Shown here piece after piece: positions 8,640 to 15,916 of a stretch of 45,909 nucleotides of DNA. The DNA is from Acidimicrobiaceae bacterium (lineage in GTDB: Bacteria; Actinomycetota; Acidimicrobiia; Acidimicrobiales; RAAP-2). The notes below the pieces were generated by a model that saw nothing but the letters and a program-made list of their open reading frames with translations, was not told the origin of the DNA and did no database searches. Position 1 is the first letter of the stretch. Each line of letters begins with the position of its first letter. The position numbers and the translations under genes were made by a program. The DNA lies in contig DAHUZS010000014.1 of the NCBI GenBank assembly GCA_027315045.1, positions 1-45,909 on the forward strand, in the 5' to 3' direction.

Positions 8640-10150
8640 TGCCCCAGAGCACGGTAGTTCTCAGAGCTCACAATGGGTTCGTTGTCACAATCATGGCGAT
8701 TCTCGCGATGATGACTACGATTTGTCTTTGGACCCCAACGTCCAGCTCGCAGCAAGCATCGAACGAGACGCTAATCGTGCAGATTGGACCACTTCGTTCG
8801 GCCTACATGTACTTCAGTCCCTCCGAGGCTCAGGCACTTCTCGACGATATTCTTTCAGCAATCAGCGCTTATGACACCCAAAATCCGCTCTGCAATGCTG
8901 CCACCACCAATCCAGCGATGTGCATCGGTATTGGGTCTGGTGTCGTGGACAGTCCGAAAGTCTGTGTGAACTTGGTGATCTATGAGTTCTGTCAAACATA
9001 CATCACCATCGCGGAAGAGCTGTTGGAACTTCCCACGCTAGCTAATGAAGAACTCGATGATTTTGTCGAACTTGGCCTCTATGGCATTCCGGATGCTACC
9101 GCGGCGATAACGACCGGTTTGATCACGCCGAACCCGGTCAGCCTCGCTTTTCAAACGGGGGAACTTGTGCTTGCAGCTACCAGCACATCGAGTGCCGATA
9201 TCCTGACCGAAACTGGCTGCTTTGGAATCGACGCTCTACAACCACAGTACGTCATTGACCCAGGGAATTATCTGACTGTCGCAGTGACGGGTCTGCGAAT
9301 ACCCGCGGGCGTGAGCATCAACCTAAGTGGGTTAGCGATGGCTCCCTATAGCTGGAGCGCCTCAAGTGCTCTCGTGGCGACGGGCACCGCCACGAATTGC
9401 GCGTCGGGCCAGCAACTGCCGCAGTTCACCCTCAATACTCCTCAACCCGTGATGGGCTGCCAGAACGACACTGAAGTCCCATTGGTCGTGGCGTCCATTG
9501 TGAACGCATCTGGAAACGAGACGTCGATTCCGGTGACAGTTCCAACTCCTTCGGCCCCAACCACCTGCACCCCGGTCACGCCATTTAGTTCGAGTGCCGC
9601 GCCGTCGGCGACCCAGCCAACTGTCCCCCCAGTTAAGTCATTGAACTCTTCAACGACAACCACGTCTCCGAGCGAAACTTGTGAAACGCCACCGAGTGGA
9701 GGAGGGTCACCGCCAACCGCTGCACCAAAAATTGGCTCGGTCAGTGCGATATCCGACTCACAAGATCAGACCATAGTCATTTCTGGATCTGGATTTGGCT
9801 ACCAGTGTCCTTTCGATGGAAATACTCCATATTTGCAATTGGCTGATATCACCGCCGGCTTGGCCGTTCCTGTCGGTCAGCCACCAAATGCCCGATGGAA
9901 CGCCGGCAATAGTGGAACGCTGCCCTCCGGGAACTGTGCCGCCTCGTCTAATGGGGATTGGGTGACCGTGAATGTGACGTCCTGGACTGACTCACAAATC
10001 GTCATCAAAGGATTCACGGGCTCCTACGGAGGTTATGACGGCCTGTTTGCGGATTGGCAGTTCTATCCCGGCGACCAAGTACAGATTGAAGTCTGGAATG
10101 CCCAGAGCTCGGCGGGTCCGGCGTGTCAAACGGTGACCGCCGAAGGATGA
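8639..10150 (+). CDS. Large secreted protein with C-terminal IPT/TIG-like domain
   Basis: 503 residues from the ATG at 8639, which shares a base with the upstream TAA; a GTG at 8630 would add three residues. The first about 35 residues hold a hydrophobic export segment (VVTIMAILAMMTTICLW). The middle contains several cysteine pairs typical of oxidised extracytoplasmic proteins. A Thr/Pro/Ser linker near 310-365 leads to a C-terminal domain starting PKIGSVSAI and QTIVISGSGFG, the pattern of IPT/TIG immunoglobulin-like folds. Ligand and function are unknown. It is the distal member of a probable operon with the zinc-ribbon gene before it. Confidence 0.65.
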   Translation: MPQSTVVLRAHNGFVVTIMAILAMMTTICLWTPTSSSQQASNETLIVQIGPLRSAYMYFSPSEAQALLDDILSAISAYDTQNPLCNAATTNPAMCIGIGSGVVDSPKVCVNLVIYEFCQTYITIAEELLELPTLANEELDDFVELGLYGIPDATAAITTGLITPNPVSLAFQTGELVLAATSTSSADILTETGCFGIDALQPQYVIDPGNYLTVAVTGLRIPAGVSINLSGLAMAPYSWSASSALVATGTATNCASGQQLPQFTLNTPQPVMGCQNDTEVPLVVASIVNASGNETSIPVTVPTPSAPTTCTPVTPFSSSAAPSATQPTVPPVKSLNSSTTTTSPSETCETPPSGGGSPPTAAPKIGSVSAISDSQDQTIVISGSGFGYQCPFDGNTPYLQLADITAGLAVPVGQPPNARWNAGNSGTLPSGNCAASSNGDWVTVNVTSWTDSQIVIKGFTGSYGGYDGLFADWQFYPGDQVQIEVWNAQSSAGPACQTVTAEG

Positions 10151-10470
10151 CGCGGTGTCGATCGGCGGTATCACACACACGGCACGGATTTGAACCGGAA
10201 CGGGGGACGTGGATATCCCCATCCGAAAAGGAGGTTGGAACGTCCTTCCGTTACAACGACATCCCGTGGAGTACGGAGACCACAGGTGTGGATTGGGAAC
10301 GGGTTATTCTCTCTGTCTTGCGCATCAAGGTCCTTCGGCTTGGACGTTGACTCGCTTGGACAAGAAACTACATCGGGTGAGTTACGCGACCAATAAACGC
10401 TGATCAATGAAAACGGTGATCTCTCTTTCTTTCCGAAATGTGAGGGACGTTAGTAGAGGAGTAACAAATC
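10151..10470. other. Intergenic stretch with tRNA-like relic and promoter region
   Basis: No gene is supported. It holds a 13-base stretch (10185-10197) identical to part of the T arm of the tRNA-Pro at 13837-13911. Just downstream is a short GGGGA/TCCCC inverted repeat that on the minus strand would sit where an anticodon stem should. An AGAGGAG box near its right end belongs to the gene starting at 10471. Confidence 0.4.
10185..10197. repeat. 13-bp direct repeat of the tRNA-Pro T-arm (candidate att remnant)
   Basis: The sequence CGGATTTGAACCG occurs here and at 13847-13859 inside tRNA-Pro, in the same orientation. Together they bracket a 3.7-kb segment that contains the excisionase-like and integrase genes. 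That is what a left attachment site would look like, but 13 bases of conserved tRNA sequence can also recur as a tRNA relic. Confidence 0.3.
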
Positions 10471-11511
10471 ATGGAACGTTCCATTATCACAATCGTACGG
10501 TCGAGATGTTCGACATGGCTCCTAATGAAGGGGCTTTTGTTTGTGGCGATTGTTCTGTCCCTCGCATTTCCTGCCAGTTACAAAAGTTATGCTTCGAGCC
10601 GTCCATCCTCGGCCCAATCGAAGGCCTTAAATTGGAGCTCGCCCAAGACGGTGGGCCCGGACGAAATGAAGGATTACCTAGCAGACAACTCGCTTGCTTG
10701 TCCCTCCCCCTCCTTTTGCGTTGCAGTCTTTGGAGGTGACTACGCGGTCACATTTATAGATGGTTCCTGGTCCAAGCCCCGGGTCATCGACGCCGGAAAG
10801 GGACAGGGGCTTTACTCAGTTTCATGCGCGTCTCCGAGCTTTTGTGTGGCGGCTGACTACGAGAGGCGCGGGGCGTTCTATAACGGTCGTGCGTGGTCGG
10901 CCCCTCGTCTGCTGGGGTCGGGGTTTGTCTCGTATTCGCTGTCTGCCGAGCCGATCATCGACTGTCCGTCGTCGTCCTTCTGTCTTGTAACTGTTAATGG
11001 GCTAGGAGGAACTTCTGGAATACTTGCTTATCACGACGGCTTGTGGTCAGGTATGGAGGAACCAGGCATTAATCCCCTCTCTATCTCCTGTGTATCAAGT
11101 TCGTTCTGCAGGGCAGTAGACAGTCAGGGCTCAGTTCTGAGTTATTCAGATGGTTCGTGGACGAGCCCAACGACTATAGATTACAGGGGATACCTGGAAT
11201 CCATCTCTTGTGTTGCAAAGTCCTTTTGTGTGGCTGTCGACACTTATGGCTATGACGTGGTCTATCGCGGACAAGGTTGGTCGAGTCCAGAATTGATTGA
11301 CCCGTCCCAAGGTTTATCGTCGGTATCGTGTGCCTCGCCGTCATTTTGTGAGGCGGTAGACGACCACGGGAACGCACTAACCTACGACGGGAGTTTGTGG
11401 TCCAAGCCAAGGGCGATCGACAAAGCGAGCCTGGCATCGGTTGCATGCCCTAAAGTCGGCTACTGCGTCGCTACCGATTACATTGGTAGGGTGCTTGTAG
11501 GGCGGCTATAG
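10471..11511 (+). CDS. Secreted seven-repeat beta-propeller-like protein with paired cysteines
   Basis: 346 residues. A signal peptide covers about residues 1-42 (LLFVAIVLSLAFPAS core). Seven repeats of 35-48 residues then start with an (S/A/D)C-x5-C(V/E/R)A motif and mostly continue with a small aromatic block and WS.P..ID. Each repeat has its own C-x5-C pair, so a disulfide within every blade is likely. Seven blades would close a beta-propeller. Such repeats are common in exported proteins of actinobacteria, but the substrate is unknown. An AGAGGAG box lies 9 nt before the ATG. It is the last exported gene before the integration module. Confidence 0.75.
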   Translation: MERSIITIVRSRCSTWLLMKGLLFVAIVLSLAFPASYKSYASSRPSSAQSKALNWSSPKTVGPDEMKDYLADNSLACPSPSFCVAVFGGDYAVTFIDGSWSKPRVIDAGKGQGLYSVSCASPSFCVAADYERRGAFYNGRAWSAPRLLGSGFVSYSLSAEPIIDCPSSSFCLVTVNGLGGTSGILAYHDGLWSGMEEPGINPLSISCVSSSFCRAVDSQGSVLSYSDGSWTSPTTIDYRGYLESISCVAKSFCVAVDTYGYDVVYRGQGWSSPELIDPSQGLSSVSCASPSFCEAVDDHGNALTYDGSLWSKPRAIDKASLASVACPKVGYCVATDYIGRVLVGRL

Positions 11512-12011
11512 AAATGTGGCCCCTATGTCTTGGCCATCAGAAAACTGGCGCGTCGCACAGTGGTTGGAGGTTCCGCTCGCCTCACCCACGTCGTTGAGCG
11601 GCCGAACAGGTCCGGAAACGGGCCCCTTGGATCCCGTGCTAATGGTGACCGGTCCCGAGGCGGCGGCGAAGCCGGCCGCCGATGGGGACCGGCTTGATTT
11701 AGTAGAGAAGATGCTGACACAGAGCCTCGGGCGAGCTGTGAAAGTCCACCTGATGCTTGACCTCCCGTCCATCTGATGGTTTACGGATCACGGTCACCGT
11801 CCCAGGCGGCGATGGGATCGAGTTCGGCACGCTCGTCGCGCCACTGAAAGGGTCGGCGCGGCGCTCTCGCTGAGTATCAACGGTCTCTATCGGTAACTGA
11901 CGGGCACCGCTGGACACTTCCTGGAAAATTCGTTGTCCATTTTGGGCCCGCTCACTGCCTATCTACAGGTGAAGGGGAAGTTCGGTCACCTGCTAGTCAA
12001 GGGAGCGGTCC
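11512..12011. other. Gene-poor stretch with a strong hairpin
   Basis: About 500 bases between the secreted repeat protein and the excisionase-like gene. Short open frames exist on both strands but show no domain, export signal or ribosome binding site. The one clear structure is the inverted repeat at 11649-11692. The stretch may contain the end of the island cargo. Confidence 0.4.
11649..11692. other. Long GC-rich inverted repeat (hairpin)
   Basis: An outer stem CCGGTCCC/GGGACCGG (11649-11656 with 11685-11692) encloses an inner stem GGCGGC/GCCGCC (11659-11664 with 11675-11680). The predicted hairpin is strong but no T-run follows, so a terminator, a protein-binding site or a small structured RNA are all possible. 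No coding frame explains it. Confidence 0.5.
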
Positions 12012-12656
12012 GTGCAAAAGCCTGTTGAGTGCAGCGCCGTGGATCTTGGGTCCGTCGCGCCGCCTCAGCCGCCCTCCGGTAGGGGGGCGCTTGTGCAGGA
12101 GCGTCGAGGCGGAGTTGATGTCATGTCCGGTTGGCCTCGAGCGCTCGCACCTGGTGCCACGGACGCCCGCCAAGGCGTGAAGATGCGCTCGGCTCACGAG
12201 AGGTCGAGTGTCCAGGATCGCATGGGATATGAGCCCGTCCCCTCGACCAACGCGGGGGCGCCAGGTGACGGAGAGTCTGCGTTCATCGCTGCTCTCAACG
12301 AGGTGATCGACACTCGAGTGGATGAGCGGACCCGGCGTGTCCTGGAACTCCTAAGCCGCCAGATTGCGGTGGCAGTTTCCGAGGCCCTCGGTGCGACCAG
12401 CGCCCAGACCCCCGAGGTCATCTTCCTCACGATTCCAGCCGCCGCCCGGCTGCTATCGCTCTCACGCTCGACCGTGTACGACCTGATCCGGCGGGGACAG
12501 CTCGAGACGGTGAAGGTCGGCGGAGCCCGTCGGATCCGAGTTGACGCCCTGCGAGCCTTCGAGCGCTCCTTGTCGGGCGGTCGTGCGGCCGCACGCGATT
12601 CAGATTCCGAACAACCCCGGCGTACCGTGCCAGCAGAAGTGAGCGAGGAACCCTGA
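12012..12656 (+). CDS. Excisionase-like DNA-binding protein (MerR-type HTH)
   Basis: 214 residues if the GTG at 12012 (GGGAG box just upstream) is used; ATG codons at 12183 and 12222 would give shorter forms, so the start is uncertain. Residues about 137-190 form a helix-turn-helix of the excisionase/MerR kind: LTIPAAARLLSLSRSTVYDLI, then KVGGARRIRVDALRAF. The N-terminal half is low complexity. Its TGA directly abuts the ATG of the integrase, a typical xis-int arrangement. It would bend att DNA and direct the recombinase toward excision, or regulate the pair. Confidence 0.8.
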   Translation: MQKPVECSAVDLGSVAPPQPPSGRGALVQERRGGVDVMSGWPRALAPGATDARQGVKMRSAHERSSVQDRMGYEPVPSTNAGAPGDGESAFIAALNEVIDTRVDERTRRVLELLSRQIAVAVSEALGATSAQTPEVIFLTIPAAARLLSLSRSTVYDLIRRGQLETVKVGGARRIRVDALRAFERSLSGGRAAARDSDSEQPRRTVPAEVSEEP

Positions 12657-13976
12657 ATGGCGGAGATCGTCAAGCGGAAGACCAGTCGAGGCGAGGCTCG
12701 TTACGACGTCCGGGTGTGGATCGATGGGCGGGGCATCATGAAGACGTTCCAGCGCCGCAAGGAGGCCGAGGCATGGGCCGCGGATGCAGAAACCCGGCGC
12801 TATTCGGGGCTCCTCGTGGACCCCGCCGGCGGACGCATCACCGTGTCGCAGCTGGCGGAGCTCTGGCTGGCGAGCAACCCCGGCAAGCGCGAGAGCACGG
12901 TGGCCCGGGACCGGGCGGCCATCGATCGTCACATTCTTGAGGCGATCGGTGGCCGCCGGATCGGCAGTGTCCGCCAACCAGACATCCAACAGCTGGTCAA
13001 CCGCTGGAGCGAGCTGATGGCCCCAAAGACCGTCGGTCGGACCTACGGCACGCTGCGGGCGATGTTCGCCTATGCGGTGAGCACCGACCTGCTGGCCCGG
13101 TCTCCGTGTCGGCGGATCAACCTTCCGACCGGAGCCCGTCGTCCGCCCAGGGCCCTGACGCAGGACCAGGTCGCCGCCATCGCCTCGCACATGGACGAGC
13201 GGTTTCGGCTGATGGTGTGGCTGGCAGCCATGCTCGGCCTGCGGTGGGGGGAAGTCGCTGGAATGCGGATGGGCTCGGTCGACCTTCCCGGGCGCATGGT
13301 GACCATCGACGGGGCCGTCGTGCGGGACCGCCACGGTCGTTCCGTGCTGGGACCGCCCAAGACCCAGGCCGGGATCCGGACGCTGTCGCTGCCCGAAGCC
13401 CTGGCAAAGGAGCTCGGTGCCCACTTGGAGGCGTTGGGGCCGGCTGGCGGCCATCCCGAAGCCCTCCTGTTCTCGCCTGCGGGCCGGTCGCCGATGAGCT
13501 ACTCCAACTTCCGCCAGAGGATCTGGATCCCCGCCGTCGAGTCAGCCGGTTTGTCGGGCACCAACTTCCACGACCTGCGGCGGACCAACGCCTCGATCAT
13601 GGTGGCCGCGGGCGTGGACGTGAAGACTGCACAGCACCGCCTCGGCCACACTGACGTCCGGCTCACCCTTGAGCTCTATGCACAGGTTTCTTCGGCGGCC
13701 GACAGGTCGGCGGCGGAGGTGTTGGGGGCGAGCTTCTCAGGAGTCTTCGGCCATGACACCCGCGATGGGACCGCGATAACCCCGAACGGACGATCGGCGA
13801 GGAGGGGCCGCAGGGCGGTGACCTGCCAGAAGGGAGTCGGGCTGGGCGGATTTGAACCGCCGACCTCTGCGTCCCGAACGCAGCGCGCTAACCAAACTGC
13901 GCTACAGCCCGATGCCGGTCGCGCTGACCGGAGGGCTAGCCTACCCGAGGTCCCCGTGGCGTTCGGAGGCCGGTAG
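12657..13976 (+). CDS. Tyrosine recombinase / phage-type integrase
   Basis: 439 residues. The N-terminal AP2-like and SAM-like DNA-binding regions cover about 1-155 and the catalytic domain about 165-345. The active-site set is complete: R196 (GLRWGE), K235 (PPKTQAGIRT), H305 and R308 (FHDLRR), H331 (LGHTD) and Y341 (LELYAQV). The family normally ends some 20-30 residues after the tyrosine. Here the frame continues for almost 100 more residues and passes through the antisense strand of tRNA-Pro (the GGFEPPTSASRTQRA stretch). The C-terminus was therefore probably created or extended by integration at that tRNA. It is predicted to catalyse insertion and excision of the island to its left. Confidence 0.93.
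   Translation: MAEIVKRKTSRGEARYDVRVWIDGRGIMKTFQRRKEAEAWAADAETRRYSGLLVDPAGGRITVSQLAELWLASNPGKRESTVARDRAAIDRHILEAIGGRRIGSVRQPDIQQLVNRWSELMAPKTVGRTYGTLRAMFAYAVSTDLLARSPCRRINLPTGARRPPRALTQDQVAAIASHMDERFRLMVWLAAMLGLRWGEVAGMRMGSVDLPGRMVTIDGAVVRDRHGRSVLGPPKTQAGIRTLSLPEALAKELGAHLEALGPAGGHPEALLFSPAGRSPMSYSNFRQRIWIPAVESAGLSGTNFHDLRRTNASIMVAAGVDVKTAQHRLGHTDVRLTLELYAQVSSAADRSAAEVLGASFSGVFGHDTRDGTAITPNGRSARRGRRAVTCQKGVGLGGFEPPTSASRTQRANQTALQPDAGRADRRASLPEVPVAFGGR
13837..13911 (-). tRNA. tRNA-Pro (anticodon CGG)
   Basis: The minus strand folds as a complete cloverleaf: acceptor CGGGCTG/CAGCCCG, D arm GCGC/GCGC, anticodon stem CTGCG/CGCAG with loop TTCGGGA (anticodon CGG, reads CCG), T arm GGCGG-TTCAAAT-CCGCC, discriminator A. 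CCA is not encoded. Its 3' end faces the integrase, whose reading frame overlaps the whole gene on the other strand, so the tRNA 3' half is the likely attB/attachment core. Confidence 0.97.
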
Positions 13977-14001
13977 TGGGTCAAACCAACCCACTACCCG
14001 G
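13970..14001. terminator. Stem-loop between the minus-strand operon and tRNA-Pro
   Basis: CCGGTAGTGGGT (13970-13981) pairs with ACCCACTACCCGG (13989-14001) apart from one bulged base, around a 7-nt loop. It lies about 75 nt downstream of the stop at 14076 on the minus strand and upstream of tRNA-Pro. No U-tract follows. A factor-assisted terminator for the minus-strand genes is the likeliest reading. Confidence 0.5.
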
Positions 14002-14075
14002 AGGCCGGCCGCCAGTCGGTGTCCGGTGCTGCGACTCTTGGACGCTGCGCCGAGGTGGCCGAACGGACTGCGGCC

Positions 14076-14507
14076 CTACTGCAGCGCCAGGGTGCTCTGA
14101 AGGGGCGCAGTCGCGGCGACGGTGTGCTCCGCACGGGCCTTCGCGGCTCGGCGTTGGGCGAGGTTCGTCGACCACGCGAGGGTGATCGCATCGCGCAGGA
14201 GCTGCGCCCCCGGCGGATAGGGGAATGGCAGGAGCGCCGTGGCGATGGCGAGAACCTCGGATTCCGTGGGCTGACCCACGAGCCAAGCCACCCGCGTCAG
14301 TGGGGCCCGTCGGCTCAGTTCGGCACCGAGCTCGATGGCCCTCAGCCCGTGGCTCCAAGCGTCAGCCGGTGGGGCGTAGAGGTTGGAGTGGAAGTTCCAT
14401 CCGAGAGCCGGCCATGCCACCTCCCGTTGCGGTGGCTGGATCCGCGGTCGGAGCCACGCGTCGGTCGCCCGAGCGATGGTGTCAAGGGCCCAGCGGTGCA
14501 ACACCAA
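14076..14507 (-). CDS. Hypothetical protein, last gene of the minus-strand group
   Basis: 143 residues from ATG at 14507, beginning 7 nt after the stop of the CBS/CorC gene. The composition is that of a soluble, mostly helical, Trp- and Ala-rich protein, with an AWLVGQPTESEVLAIATALL stretch. I recognise no family. The tight spacing and the stem-loop after its stop support it as a real operon member. Overlapping frames on the plus strand also run across the CBS/CorC gene and are less credible. Confidence 0.55.
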   Translation of the reverse strand: MVLHRWALDTIARATDAWLRPRIQPPQREVAWPALGWNFHSNLYAPPADAWSHGLRAIELGAELSRRAPLTRVAWLVGQPTESEVLAIATALLPFPYPPGAQLLRDAITLAWSTNLAQRRAAKARAEHTVAATAPLQSTLALQ

Positions 14508-14514
14508 CCGCAGC

Positions 14515-15453
14515 CTACCGGGGCGCCGGGCTCTCCTCTGTCCCGGGACCGGCGTCGGCTGGCCCCCCGCGCCCCCCCGCCCCCCCGGTGCCGTCCTGCC
14601 CCCCGGTGTCGGGACGCTTGGCCAGCACCTTGGCGATTCGACGCTTGTCGAGCTCCACCACCCGGAGTTCCCAGCCCTCGACGTCGACCCGCTCGCCGGC
14701 GAGGGGGATGTGCCCGAAGCGGTCGAAGAGCAAGCCGCCGATGGTCACGTACTCGCCCTCGGGGAGCTCGATGCCGAGCCGTTCGTGGACATCGTCGAGA
14801 CTGGTCCGCCCGTCGATCAGCCACCGGCCGGCGTCGACCCGGACGATCTCGGGCCCCTCGTCGGCGTCGAACTCGTCCTGCAGCTCGCCCACCAGTGGCT
14901 CGATGAGGTCCTTCACGGTGAGCACGCCGGCCACGCCGCCGTACTCGTCGACGACCACCGCGAAGGCCCGGTGCAACTGCCGCATCTCAGCGAGGACATC
15001 GAGCACCTGGCGAGTCTCGGGGACCACGTAGGGCTGACGGATCCGACGGGAGATGTCGAGAGGCGAGCGCTCCGTGAGCTCGCCTGGGCGGCGGCGGGGG
15101 GCCGCCCGGAACAGGTCGTTCACGAAGAGCACGCCGACGAGGTCGTCGAGGTCGTCGCCCACCACCGGGAAGCAGCTGTGCCCGGACTCCCGCACCGCGT
15201 CGACGACCTCGTCAGCGTCCACCGGGATGCTGAGGGTGACCACGTCGACCCGTGGGGTCATGACCTCGCGGACCTCCATGTCGCGCAGGTCGACCAGCCG
15301 CTCGATGATGAGGCGCTCCTGCTCGACGGCGGCCGGGTTCGGGCGACGCCGGCCAGCCCGGGCCGGCTCACGGGACGTCTCGGGCCGCGAGCGGGCGAGC
15401 GGCCACCGTCGTCGGCGCGCTGATGGTGGAGGTTGGCCGCCCTCGCCGCGCAC
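14515..15453 (-). CDS. CBS-pair / CorC_HlyC-domain protein
   Basis: 312 residues from GTG at 15453, one base after the stop of the receiver-domain gene. A basic, disordered N-terminus (about 1-40) precedes the REVMTPR motif that opens the tandem CBS pair (about 60-185; VDEYGGVAGVLTVKDL closes it). A CorC_HlyC transporter-associated domain follows (about 200-275; GEYVTIGGLLFDRFGHIP), then a Gly-rich tail. It has the layout of E. coli CorC/YbeX and lacks the membrane DUF21 domain of the larger CNNM-type members. CBS pairs bind adenine nucleotides and CorC is linked to Mg2+/Co2+ efflux; the role here is inferred from the family. Confidence 0.88.
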   Translation of the reverse strand: MRGEGGQPPPSARRRRWPLARSRPETSREPARAGRRRPNPAAVEQERLIIERLVDLRDMEVREVMTPRVDVVTLSIPVDADEVVDAVRESGHSCFPVVGDDLDDLVGVLFVNDLFRAAPRRRPGELTERSPLDISRRIRQPYVVPETRQVLDVLAEMRQLHRAFAVVVDEYGGVAGVLTVKDLIEPLVGELQDEFDADEGPEIVRVDAGRWLIDGRTSLDDVHERLGIELPEGEYVTIGGLLFDRFGHIPLAGERVDVEGWELRVVELDKRRIAKVLAKRPDTGGQDGTGGAGGRGGPADAGPGTEESPAPR

Positions 15454-15454
15454 G

Positions 15455-15904
15455 TCAGCTCTGGGGCAGGGCCTGGTGCTCCCCGACGGCGTCGACCAGC
15501 ACCGGGACCGGCTGGTAGGAGTCGTCGAAGTACTCCCCGCCGTCGAGGATCTCCCGGATCGCCCGGCGGAGGCGGAGGGGGTCGAGTGGCTTCACCAGCC
15601 AGCCCTCGGCGTCCGAGCGCCGGGCCAGGTGTACGTCGGGCCGCCGGTCGAGCAGCATCAGCACCGGCACATGGGGGAGGTCCCCGGAGGACTCCTGGAG
15701 CCGGAGCTCGAGGCAGACGGCCATCCCGCCCATGTTCCCCATCTGGAGGTCGACCACCACCAGGTCGGGCGGGTCCTCCTCGACCGCGGCGATGACCTCG
15801 GGGCCCGAGTCGACCTCGAGGATCTCGACGTCTCCGCCGGCCACCACCGCCGCGACCTCCTTGCGTAGGAACGCGGCGTCACTGGCCACGACGATGAGGG
15901 GCAC
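15455..15904 (-). CDS. Stand-alone CheY-like receiver-domain protein
   Basis: 149 residues from GTG at 15904. A receiver fold covers nearly the whole length. The expected phospho-acceptor is D52 (LVVVDLQMG) and the conserved lysine is K105 (WLVKPLDP). The N-terminal acidic pocket is reduced to one Asp (ASDA). A C-terminal extension of about 25 residues has no output domain. A TAACCT box lies 6 nt before the GTG, so the transcript is probably leaderless. No histidine kinase is nearby. Confidence 0.85.
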   Translation of the reverse strand: MPLIVVASDAAFLRKEVAAVVAGGDVEILEVDSGPEVIAAVEEDPPDLVVVDLQMGNMGGMAVCLELRLQESSGDLPHVPVLMLLDRRPDVHLARRSDAEGWLVKPLDPLRLRRAIREILDGGEYFDDSYQPVPVLVDAVGEHQALPQS

Positions 15905-15910
15905 GGCTGC

Positions 15911-15916
15911 AGGTTA
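15911..15916 (-). promoter_or_regulatory. -10 box TAACCT for the receiver-domain gene (leaderless)
   Basis: TAACCT on the minus strand, 6 nt before the GTG at 15904. It overlaps the stop codon of the upstream ArsA-like gene. It implies that the receiver, CorC and hypothetical genes have their own promoter. Confidence 0.5.

Noticed and set aside
14383-15423. Plus-strand frame opposite the CBS/CorC gene
   Set aside because: The minus-strand protein has a full CBS pair and CorC_HlyC domain; the plus frame has only Asp/His/Glu-rich filler.
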